NCBI GenBank assembly: GCA_041687095.1
Contig: JAWLCQ010000088.1
Span: 1-18,656 of the forward strand
From: JAWLCQ01 sp041687095
Lineage (GTDB): Bacteria > Planctomycetota > Phycisphaerae > SM23-33
DNA: 18,656 nucleotides
Direction: 5' to 3'
Below are positions 12,127 to 18,656 of the stretch, in pieces; position 1 is the stretch's first letter, and each line of letters starts with the position of its first letter. The position numbers and the translations under genes were made by a program. The notes under the pieces were generated by a model. That model saw only the letters and a program-made list of their open reading frames with translations. It was not told the DNA's origin and searched no databases.

Positions 12127-13026
12127 TCAGGTTCGCTGGTCCTGGTACATCTGCCAGAACAGGATCCACGGGTCCAGCAGGAAAAACTCCCCGGCGTCGA
12201 AGACCTCGAAGGCGAAGTGGGAGTGCTGCGCGACCCCCACCCACACGCCCGCCCCCTCCGCGTACTGCCGGGCGGGTGGCAGCGGCTGGTGCTCGGGAAC
12301 GGTCAGGCGGATCATGTGGGCGCTTCGCAGCACCCAGGTGGACCCGTCCGCCCATCGCCGGATGCCCCGCCAGCGATTGTTGTTGTGCCCCATCTCCAGG
12401 CTGTTGAAGAGGAAGTGGTCGTCCAGGGCGATCGGGGCGAACAGCGGCGTCCCGGCGGGGTGGTTGATGTCGAGCCCGCCATGGGCCGACGCCCCGTGGT
12501 ACGCCCCCATCCAGCAGTCCTCCCCGCGATAGCAGTCCTCGATCCGCAGCCCGCCCTCGGGGAGGGGGCACCAGGGATGCACCGTCTCCGGGCAGACGCG
12601 CCCGCCGGCGTCCTGCACCGCCAGGCGGGCCTGCCGATGCTCCGGTTCCCCGTGCTTGCACTGCCGGGTCAGCCGGCAGGGCCCGTGGGTTTCGCGCATG
12701 AAGGCGAAGATGGCGTCGACGGCGTCGAACCAGATGCGCACGCCCGCCACGACCCAGGGCTCGTAGAAGCTCCGTTGCGTCCCGACCTCGCGCTCCAGGC
12801 GAAGGGGCTTTCCGTCGATCACGACGTCGCCCCAGAACCGGTAGGTGGTTCTGGCCCCGGGCTCCTCGACCCCGGGGCTGCGCAGGGTGGTCTCCAGGAT
12901 CTCCGCGCCCGTGTCGAGCAGGTCGATCCGCGCCACCGTCCCGTCGTACCGCGTGAACTCCAGCGTGTCCCCGTGGCACATCTCCACGGGGGTGAGCGTG
13001 TCCTTCGCTCTGCGCCTGATCTTCAT
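12127..13026 (-). CDS. M23-family (LytM/duplicated hybrid motif) metallopeptidase-fold protein
   Basis: This 299-residue protein has a C-terminal half (about 170-285) that follows the M23 pattern. SAHGGLDINHPAGTPLFAPI gives the HxxxD zinc ligands (His182, Asp186). RSAHMIRLTVPEHQPL (His237) corresponds to the YxHL...G strand, and AQHSHFAFEV gives HxH (His268, His270). All metal ligands and the general-base His are thus present. Residues 1-165 are a beta-rich segment I do not recognise. No signal peptide or membrane anchor is visible, which is odd for an enzyme class that normally cuts cell-wall peptide crosslinks. It lies 26 bp after the glycosidase gene on the same strand, with a GGAG ribosome site, so they form a two-gene operon. 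Its substrate may not be peptidoglycan. Fold assignment is strong; function is inferred. Confidence 0.82.
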   Translation of the reverse strand: MKIRRRAKDTLTPVEMCHGDTLEFTRYDGTVARIDLLDTGAEILETTLRSPGVEEPGARTTYRFWGDVVIDGKPLRLEREVGTQRSFYEPWVVAGVRIWFDAVDAIFAFMRETHGPCRLTRQCKHGEPEHRQARLAVQDAGGRVCPETVHPWCPLPEGGLRIEDCYRGEDCWMGAYHGASAHGGLDINHPAGTPLFAPIALDDHFLFNSLEMGHNNNRWRGIRRWADGSTWVLRSAHMIRLTVPEHQPLPPARQYAEGAGVWVGVAQHSHFAFEVFDAGEFFLLDPWILFWQMYQDQRT

Positions 13027-13052
13027 CCGTCACTCCAGTGCGGCCGCTGGGC

Positions 13053-15062
13053 CTACTCGATCTCGTACGCCGCCTCGCCCGCGAGTTCAAAGCTCACGCC
13101 CGCGTCGCTCTTGCCCTTGGGGCTGACCCGCTCGCCCGTGAGGACGTTGCGGAGGGCCTGGGGCTCGCCCGCCCACGGGGGCAGCGTCACCTGGCGCGGT
13201 TCGCCCTTGCGGGTGGGGTCCACGACGACGTGGTTGGCGCACAGGGCGACGTGGGGCTGCACGCCCACCGCCTCGCGACAGCCGTGCTCGCGGACGAACT
13301 TCACCAGCCACTTGTTCATCGCGTTGGTCGCCATCGGGCGGTAGGTCTCGGTGGAGACGGGCGAGCGGAAGACGGTGTCGCTGCCCGGGCTCACCATCGC
13401 GAACCCCCCGTAGAGGTTGTACGTGGACGACGAGCGGAAGACGAGCCGCTTGGGCCCCACGCGTGTCAGCTCGATGGCGAACGCGTCGCTCCCCGAGTGC
13501 GTCGAGTAGCCCGTCCCGGGCAGGTCCGTCCCGAAGCACTCGTGCCACATGAAGAAGTCCTTGGACCACTCGCGGCCCTTCTGCATGATCGTATCCATGA
13601 ACCGGTACCCCCCGATCATCGACTCGCTGGGGAACCGCTGGAAGGGGCGCGTCTCGGGGGGCGAGAAGTCCGGGGGCATGGGCGCCCCACCGCAGTCCCA
13701 GAAGATCCCGTCGACGTGGAACTCGGTGATGTACCGGCGGATCCAGCCCAGGAAGTACTGCTGGACCTCGGGGTGGTTGAAGTTGACGGCGTGGTACATG
13801 TCGTAGGCGCCCATGCTGAACGACTCGAAGGCCCGCCCGTCGTCGCCCTTGATCCGCCAGTGGTCCTGCAGGTCGAGCCCCGGCTGCGCGAGGCCCATGA
13901 ACGGCAGCCAGACGAACATCTTCCCGCCCAGGTCGCGGACGGTCTCGCCCAGTCGCCGAAGCCCCGCCGCGCCCCCGACGTGCGGGCTGGGGCGGAGGGA
14001 GGTGGCCCCGCAGTCGAAGCACCCGGGGCGCACGTCGTGGCTGGTGAGCCCGAAGCCCGTGATCCCCAGCTCCCCGTGGAGGAACTTGACGTGCTCGATC
14101 ATGTCGTCGTACCCACGGGGGCGGAACTGCCACCAGTGCAGCCAGAACCACGTGGTGCGGTACCACCAGTCGGCGGGTTCCTCGTAGGCGATGAACGAGG
14201 CGTTGATGAAGCGCAGCATCTCCTCGCGCCCGCCCTTGCCCCAGTACAGGCTGACCTCGGGCGTGTGGACGATCTCGTTGGGGCCCAGGCGGGCGTGGTA
14301 CTGGAACTGGGCGGCCTGCCCGTCGAGGGCGTAGTCCCAGTGCATCCCCACGCTGGGGCGCTGGCAGGTCACCCACAGCCACCGCCCATCGGGGTGGTAG
14401 TAGACCGCCCCGGGGATGGCCTGGACGCCGGGATGGGTGCGGCGGAACATGTTCCACAGGTGCGGGACGACCTCCTTGACGGGGGCGTCCTCGCAGGAGA
14501 CGTGCGAGCGCGGCCCGCAGCCGCCGAAGTGGGCAGCGAGCATCCTGGTTTCGGGCCCGAACCAGTCGGTGCGCGAGCAGAACGTCCCGATCGTGTCCAG
14601 CCACACCGGAGCCATCATCGGCCTCCAGCTCGCCGCCTGCGGGTCGGGCGTGTCGTAGCGGTGAACGATCTCGCGGTCGAAGCGGTAGCGGAAGTGGACG
14701 CTGTTGGGCGGGTTGATGTGCCCGCCCCCCGGGTTGTTCGCCGAGCCCACGACCATCTGGCGGAAGACGTTCCAGCCCTGGGCCATGCCCTCCCCCGGGT
14801 ACACGTTCGCCCGCAGCATGCACTGCCACGCGGGGATCCACGGGGTGGACTCGTCGTCCGTCCCGGTGAGCTGCATCGGCAGGGGCTGACCGTTGATCTG
14901 CACCTCCGATCCGGGGGCGAAGCGGATGACCTCCATGTCCAGCCCGCGGTCGAAGACCCGCAGGACCTGCCCGCTCCCCGGGTCATAGCTGATGTCCAGC
15001 GTCCCGATCTGCCGGACCTTCAACTCCCCCCCCGCCTCCACCGAATCGTTCTGCTGAATCAC
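13053..15062 (-). CDS. Alpha-galactosidase-like (TIM-barrel) glycoside hydrolase
   Basis: This 669-residue protein has a beta-rich N-terminal part (1-250), a TIM-barrel-like middle (about 300-560) and a beta-sandwich C-terminal end. Barrel strands of the clan-D/GH36 type are seen: WFWLHWWQFRPRGYDDMIEHV, GITGFGLTSHD, GGKMFVWLPFMG and FHVDGIFWDCGG. Asp451 or Asp456 in the last is the likely nucleophile-position residue, and FFMWHECFGTD is a later candidate acid/base region. The assignment to melibiase-like or DUF6259-like enzymes rests on these strand motifs. The exact sugar is unknown. No signal peptide is visible (it starts MIQQNDSVEAGGELK), so it would act inside the cell on imported oligosaccharides. 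The ribosome site is weak (AGGAGC spaced close to the ATG). It heads a two-gene operon with the M23-fold gene and is divergent from the heparinase gene. Confidence 0.75.
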   Translation of the reverse strand: MIQQNDSVEAGGELKVRQIGTLDISYDPGSGQVLRVFDRGLDMEVIRFAPGSEVQINGQPLPMQLTGTDDESTPWIPAWQCMLRANVYPGEGMAQGWNVFRQMVVGSANNPGGGHINPPNSVHFRYRFDREIVHRYDTPDPQAASWRPMMAPVWLDTIGTFCSRTDWFGPETRMLAAHFGGCGPRSHVSCEDAPVKEVVPHLWNMFRRTHPGVQAIPGAVYYHPDGRWLWVTCQRPSVGMHWDYALDGQAAQFQYHARLGPNEIVHTPEVSLYWGKGGREEMLRFINASFIAYEEPADWWYRTTWFWLHWWQFRPRGYDDMIEHVKFLHGELGITGFGLTSHDVRPGCFDCGATSLRPSPHVGGAAGLRRLGETVRDLGGKMFVWLPFMGLAQPGLDLQDHWRIKGDDGRAFESFSMGAYDMYHAVNFNHPEVQQYFLGWIRRYITEFHVDGIFWDCGGAPMPPDFSPPETRPFQRFPSESMIGGYRFMDTIMQKGREWSKDFFMWHECFGTDLPGTGYSTHSGSDAFAIELTRVGPKRLVFRSSSTYNLYGGFAMVSPGSDTVFRSPVSTETYRPMATNAMNKWLVKFVREHGCREAVGVQPHVALCANHVVVDPTRKGEPRQVTLPPWAGEPQALRNVLTGERVSPKGKSDAGVSFELAGEAAYEIE

Positions 15063-15176
15063 GCGATGCTCCTGTATTGACTTTCAGATTCCACGAAACT
15101 ACACAGTTCAACCTCCGTTTCAAGCCCCTTGTAGCCTGAAGCAACGGATTCCGAGTCTGCAGTAAGGAACAACCGA
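15063..15176. promoter_or_regulatory. Divergent promoter region of glycosidase and heparinase genes
   Basis: This 114-bp region is relatively A/T-rich between two divergent starts. On the + strand TTGACT (15077-15082) is followed after 17 bp by TACACA (15100-15105), a possible sigma70 -35/-10 pair whose -10 is weak. This would leave a leader of about 65 nt ending in the AAGGA ribosome site 8 nt before ATG 15177. I could not pick a convincing - strand promoter. Shared regulation of both transcripts is likely from the layout. Confidence 0.4.
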
Positions 15177-18100
15177 ATGTCCGCCATTGACCGGTACTAC
15201 GCCTCCGGCGGCCTCCCGATCGATCCCCGCAACCGCTTCCAGCCCCCCCGCTACCCCCTCCATCGCCTGCCCTCCGACACCGCCCGCGAATGGAAGAACA
15301 TCCCCCACCTGCCGCTGTTCACTGACATGCACGGGGAGCAGATCCCTGCCTCGAAGATGCGGATCCAGTTCGCCTGGGACGACACCGCCCTGCACCTCCG
15401 CGCGACGATCCGCGACGGAGCCCCGTTGCTCCGGGCGGACCAGGCGGAGGATTCGGCCTACTTCTTCACGCAGGATTCCATCGACCTGCGCTTCACGCCC
15501 GACCCGCTGCGCCCGCTCGAACAGGCGGTGCTGATCTTCGCCCCCGACGGGCGGTTCTACCGCTCCGGCGAGATCCGCGACGGCGGGGCGGGCGTCCGCG
15601 TCACCGCCCGCCACGACGCGAAGGGCTGGGCCCTCACCGCCCGCGTGCCCTACTCCGCCCTGCCCATCGCGCGTCCGACGGCGGGGGCGGTCCTCCGCGG
15701 GCAACTCACCTATACCCGCTGGTTCGACCGCGACCCCCGCGTGCTGGCGATCAGCCCCACGGAGACGTCCTTCTCGCAGTCCCAGCGGCATGCGGAGTTC
15801 GTCCTCACCGACGACGCGCCCCCGGTGCTCCTGGATGCCGTCGACTTCGGTCCCGCACCGCGCGACGACCACGAGCGCCGCGGCGGACGGCCGCTGCGAA
15901 GCGGGGCGAATCCCGCCCGCCTGACACTCGTGAACACCTCGCCCGACCCGCTCACCGTCCGCCTCCTCATCGAGCAGCAGGCGGGTGAACGCGAGGCCGG
16001 CAATGCCCACGCCCGCACCCTCACCCTCACGCCCGGGCGGAACGTCGTCCGCCACGCGTTCGACCTGGAGCGACCCCTCTTCCGCCGCTTCCGCATCTCC
16101 GTCCAGCGCGACGGGCGGACGCAGGAACTCGCCGCTCTGTCGCTGCGGGCGGCGACGGCGGTGGTGGACCCGGCCAAGCTCGACCTCCAGCACCCCTACC
16201 TGTGCTTCGACGAACGCATGCTCGCCGAACTCCAGCGTAAGAGCGTCAACCCCGCCTTCGCCTGGATGGTCGATCGCCTGTCGTTCGACCCCGACCAGGA
16301 CCTCACGGGGCGCGGGCTGCCCAGCGACCCGGAGAACCCGCCCGCCCTGGAGTTCACGCGGCGAAGGGACCGCGTGGTGGGCTCGAAGGTGGGCCTGGGC
16401 ATGATCGTCCGCGCGATGACCCGCCACGGGACGCGACCCGCCCAGCGGGTCTGGGGCCTGCTTCCCGACGCTGCCCGCACCGAGATGGAGCGCGCTGCCG
16501 ACGGGCACGAGCCGGACCCCGACGCCGTCGTCGCCGGGCTCAACAGCCTGCTCGCCCGCCGCGACCTGTACCAAAGCGAGGACTGGACGGACACCCAGCT
16601 TCCCCCCGACGCCGTCGAACTCATCGAGCGCGGCGTAGGCTCGCTGGGCGAGGCCGACCTCGCCCGCCTCAACCGCATGCTCGTCGGGACCGCGCTGCAC
16701 CACGGGCTGGGCGTCGCCAACATCCACCTCGCCCACGAGCCCTACCGCTGCCTGTGCCACTGGGTGCTCTCGCGCGACGAGCGGCTGATCGCCCTGGCGA
16801 CGAAGTACGTCCGGGCGGCCGGCGAGCTGCTGACGCTGCCCTGGGGCACCGACCTGCACGAGGGCGGGATCTCCAGCGGGCTGGCCCTGGCGTATGACAC
16901 GTTCCACCCGTACCTGTCGGAAGACGACCGCGAGGCGTGGCGGGACCTGCTGGGGCGATACCTGCAGCTCCACCTCAACACCGCCCGCGCGCGGCACTGG
17001 AACACCACCAACAACGCCAACGCCAACCCCGTCTGCAACGGGGGCGGCGGACTGCTCGCCCTGGCGCTGCTGAAGGAGCACCCCGACGCCCCCGAGAGCC
17101 TCTACCTCGCCCGCAAGCTCATCCGCAACCACCTGGACTACTGCTATGGCCACGACGGGGGGAATACCGAGGGCACGCAGTACTGGGAGTACGGGATGAG
17201 CAACTTCCTCCGCTTCGCCTGCGCCCTGGAGCGCACGCTGGGGACGGACGACGCCCTCCTCGCCCACCCCGCCATCGCCAACGGACCCAACTTCCTCCGC
17301 GTCGCCATCAGCAACGACGGGAAGGTCCACGGCGTGAACGACACCATCCCCATGCCCATCGACGTGTCGCTGGCGGCGTTCTTCGCCCACCGCCACGACG
17401 ACCCCCTCGCCCTGTGGTGGACGGACAAGGCGCCTCGGGTCTACCAGGAGATGGCCGGCCGCGGGTGCAAGGTCGTCGGGGGCGGCGACCCGCTGACCAT
17501 GATGGTCCACCGCCCCAACGTGCCCCTCCAAACCGACCAGCCCCCCCTGCCCACCGCGATGGTCCTGGAGGACATCCAGTACTCCGTCATGCGATCGGGG
17601 ACGAACTGGGACTGCACGCTGGTGGCCGGCCTCAAGGGCTCGCGCCCGCCCTACACCCACCACAACCAGCCCGACAGCGGGGCGTACTACATCGACCTCC
17701 GCGGGGAGAAGATGCTCCTCGACCCGGGGTACTACAAGGGCGAGCCCTCCATGCACTGCCTGCCCCTCATCGGCGGGACGGGCCCGATGCCCCCGGCGGA
17801 CTTCACCGCCATCGTGCACGAGTGCGTCAGCGAAGGCGCCCTCCGCTACCTCGCGTGCGACTCCACGCGAGCCTACAACGGAAACGCCCGCCGCGTCGTC
17901 CGCCACCTGGTGATGCTCGGCGAGGAGGGGCTCGTCCTGCTCGACGACATCGTCCCCACCCGCAGCGGGGCCCTCGTCACCGCCCAGTACCAGACGGGCG
18001 GGCCCACCGAGGACGTCGCGTCGGGCCGCGGCGTCATCACCCGCGGGGAGCGGGCGGCGATGCGGTGCGACGTGCTGACCCGCCCGGGCCTGGCGCTCAC

Positions 18101-18368
18101 GCGGCACGAGGAGCGGACGTTCCACGACAGCCACTGGGGCTACCACTTCGCCGAGTGCCGCTGGTTCCCCGTGACCGGCGAGTACACGCCCGACGAGATG
18201 GACCCGCTGGTGACGGTCTTCCTGGACGCAACCGAGCGCGACCCCGGTGCGGCCATCGCCCGCAGCGACCCCAACCGCCTGACCGTCACCCTCCCCTCCG
18301 GAGCGAAGGCCGTCTTCGCCTACTTCGACGGCCGCTGGCAGTTGGACGTCTCCGCATCGTCCAAGTAG
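15177..18368 (+). CDS. Large CBM9-like / heparinase II/III-family polysaccharide lyase-like protein
   Basis: This 1063-residue protein starts at ATG 15177 with AAGGA 8 nt upstream. Residues about 38-205 resemble a family-9 carbohydrate-binding sandwich: MRIQFAWDDTALHLRATIRD, YFFTQDSIDLRFTPD, GWALTARVPYSAL. A beta-rich linker follows (about 215-330). Residues 340-760 form an alpha/alpha toroid with NTTNNANANPVCNGGGG (near 605-620) and EGTQYWEYG (near 665-673). Then the heparinase II/III-type beta domain carries YTHHNQPDSGAYYIDLRGEK and LLDPGYY from residue 826, the usual metal/substrate-binding signature. Such proteins eliminate or bind uronic-acid polysaccharides. No signal peptide is seen, unusual for a lyase. 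It is divergent from the glycosidase/M23-fold operon, and the three probably serve one carbohydrate pathway. Exact substrate unknown. Confidence 0.88.
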   Translation: MSAIDRYYASGGLPIDPRNRFQPPRYPLHRLPSDTAREWKNIPHLPLFTDMHGEQIPASKMRIQFAWDDTALHLRATIRDGAPLLRADQAEDSAYFFTQDSIDLRFTPDPLRPLEQAVLIFAPDGRFYRSGEIRDGGAGVRVTARHDAKGWALTARVPYSALPIARPTAGAVLRGQLTYTRWFDRDPRVLAISPTETSFSQSQRHAEFVLTDDAPPVLLDAVDFGPAPRDDHERRGGRPLRSGANPARLTLVNTSPDPLTVRLLIEQQAGEREAGNAHARTLTLTPGRNVVRHAFDLERPLFRRFRISVQRDGRTQELAALSLRAATAVVDPAKLDLQHPYLCFDERMLAELQRKSVNPAFAWMVDRLSFDPDQDLTGRGLPSDPENPPALEFTRRRDRVVGSKVGLGMIVRAMTRHGTRPAQRVWGLLPDAARTEMERAADGHEPDPDAVVAGLNSLLARRDLYQSEDWTDTQLPPDAVELIERGVGSLGEADLARLNRMLVGTALHHGLGVANIHLAHEPYRCLCHWVLSRDERLIALATKYVRAAGELLTLPWGTDLHEGGISSGLALAYDTFHPYLSEDDREAWRDLLGRYLQLHLNTARARHWNTTNNANANPVCNGGGGLLALALLKEHPDAPESLYLARKLIRNHLDYCYGHDGGNTEGTQYWEYGMSNFLRFACALERTLGTDDALLAHPAIANGPNFLRVAISNDGKVHGVNDTIPMPIDVSLAAFFAHRHDDPLALWWTDKAPRVYQEMAGRGCKVVGGGDPLTMMVHRPNVPLQTDQPPLPTAMVLEDIQYSVMRSGTNWDCTLVAGLKGSRPPYTHHNQPDSGAYYIDLRGEKMLLDPGYYKGEPSMHCLPLIGGTGPMPPADFTAIVHECVSEGALRYLACDSTRAYNGNARRVVRHLVMLGEEGLVLLDDIVPTRSGALVTAQYQTGGPTEDVASGRGVITRGERAAMRCDVLTRPGLALTRHEERTFHDSHWGYHFAECRWFPVTGEYTPDEMDPLVTVFLDATERDPGAAIARSDPNRLTVTLPSGAKAVFAYFDGRWQLDVSASSK

Positions 18369-18439
18369 GAAAGAGCGGAGATGCAGGGGATGCAGCGATG
18401 CAGGGGAGCGGGGGATGGAAGTGTGCGTGCATCTGCGAC

Positions 18440-18472
18440 GGGGGTCTCCTGACCTCGTTGTTCTACACATCT
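18440..18472. repeat. Extra copy of the 8043-8420 element end sequence
   Basis: GGGGGTCTCCTGACCTCG followed by TTGTTCTACACATCT matches the inner part of both terminal repeats of the 8043-8420 element. It ends 100 bp before the transposase start. It could be a solitary end, a target into which the insertion sequence moved, or part of the insertion sequence itself. Confidence 0.8.
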
Positions 18473-18571
18473 TTGGACCGTTCTGCCGTGACTGCGCGTT
18501 CTTGCAGGTGAGCGGCATCATCGTCCGAGCGTACGGGCGTCGCGGCCGTGTGGAGTACAAGGGGTAAGGCC

Positions 18572-18656
18572 ATGGCAGCAGCATGGGTCGAGGAAGAGAT
18601 GCAGGGGCTGGACCTTCAGGATAAACGCCTCAACGAGCGGCTGATGGAGGTGCTGA
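18572..18656 (+). CDS. IS4/Tn5-type transposase, N-terminal fragment (runs off window)
   Basis: ATG 18572 opens a frame that reads MAAAWVEEEMQGLDLQDKRL and on to NERLMEVL at the window edge (28 residues visible). The pattern W-x-E-E-x-x-x-x-D-L-x-D-K/R-R-L-x-x-R-L is the start of the Tn5-type transposase DNA-binding domain (Tnp_DNA_bind) found in IS4-family elements. It follows a copy of a dispersed repeat and a 203-bp spacer. The DDE catalytic core lies outside the window, so whether the gene is intact cannot be told. Good match but short evidence. Confidence 0.75.
   Translation, partial: MAAAWVEEEMQGLDLQDKRLNERLMEVL

Noticed and set aside
13038..15080. 680-residue + strand frame over the glycosidase
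   Set aside because: This is an antisense shadow with biased Arg/Val/His/Pro composition and no motifs.
15120..18584. 1154-residue open frame antisense to the heparinase gene
   Set aside because: It is exactly opposite a well-supported family protein and is Val/Gly/Ala/Arg-rich with no motifs. GC-rich codons on the real strand suppress stops on the opposite strand.

Overview
This is a high-GC bacterial chromosome segment, roughly 70% G+C by eye. It has good Shine-Dalgarno sites, long gene-poor spacers and many dispersed palindromic repeats. KaiB/KaiC proteins, a heparinase II/III-family lyase with a CBM9-like domain, an alpha-galactosidase-like glycosidase and a beta-helix protein together suggest an environmental polysaccharide-degrading bacterium of the Planctomycetota / Armatimonadota / Lentisphaerota type. 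That placement is inference; no rRNA or other phylogenetic marker is present.

Layout. (1) 1-831: 3' part of a right-handed beta-helix gene on the + strand. (2) 1202-1553: a complete ssrA (tmRNA) gene on the - strand with a readable nine-codon tag frame and a strong downstream hairpin. (3) 1707-5899: a tight - strand operon in the order kaiC, kaiB1, kaiB2, PAS histidine kinase fused to a receiver domain. No kaiA is seen. The gaps are about 8, 22 and 11 bp, so the four proteins are very likely made together. I infer a KaiA-independent KaiBC timing or stress module with its own two-component output. (4) 5900-6988: a repeat-rich spacer, then a short-chain dehydrogenase at 6989-7765. (5) 7766-8530: a repeat nest with a 34-bp tandem array, a 378-bp element with terminal inverted repeats, a perfect 29-bp-stem hairpin and a G-rich tract. 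(6) 8531-10002: a four-helix membrane protein and endonuclease V, both on the - strand, separated by another MITE-like element that supplies the endonuclease V stop codon. (7) 10003-10628: a spacer with five 29-bp palindrome-bearing tandem repeats. (8) 10629-11963: a secreted protein with a TolB/CsgG-like N-terminal domain and a possible carbohydrate-binding C-terminal part. (9) 12127-18368: a carbohydrate locus. A - strand pair (glycosidase, then an M23-like metallopeptidase-fold protein) is divergent from a large + strand CBM9-heparinase II/III protein across a 114-bp promoter region. (10) 18572-end: 5' end of an IS4/Tn5-type transposase gene, preceded by a copy of the repeat that bounds the 8043-8420 element.

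The most interesting items are the kaiC-kaiB-kaiB-HK/REC operon, the cytoplasmic glycosidase/M23-fold/heparinase set and the nested mobile-repeat families. One repeat carries a precisely inverted 12-bp core. Very long antisense reading frames over the real genes are GC-driven shadows and were left out.
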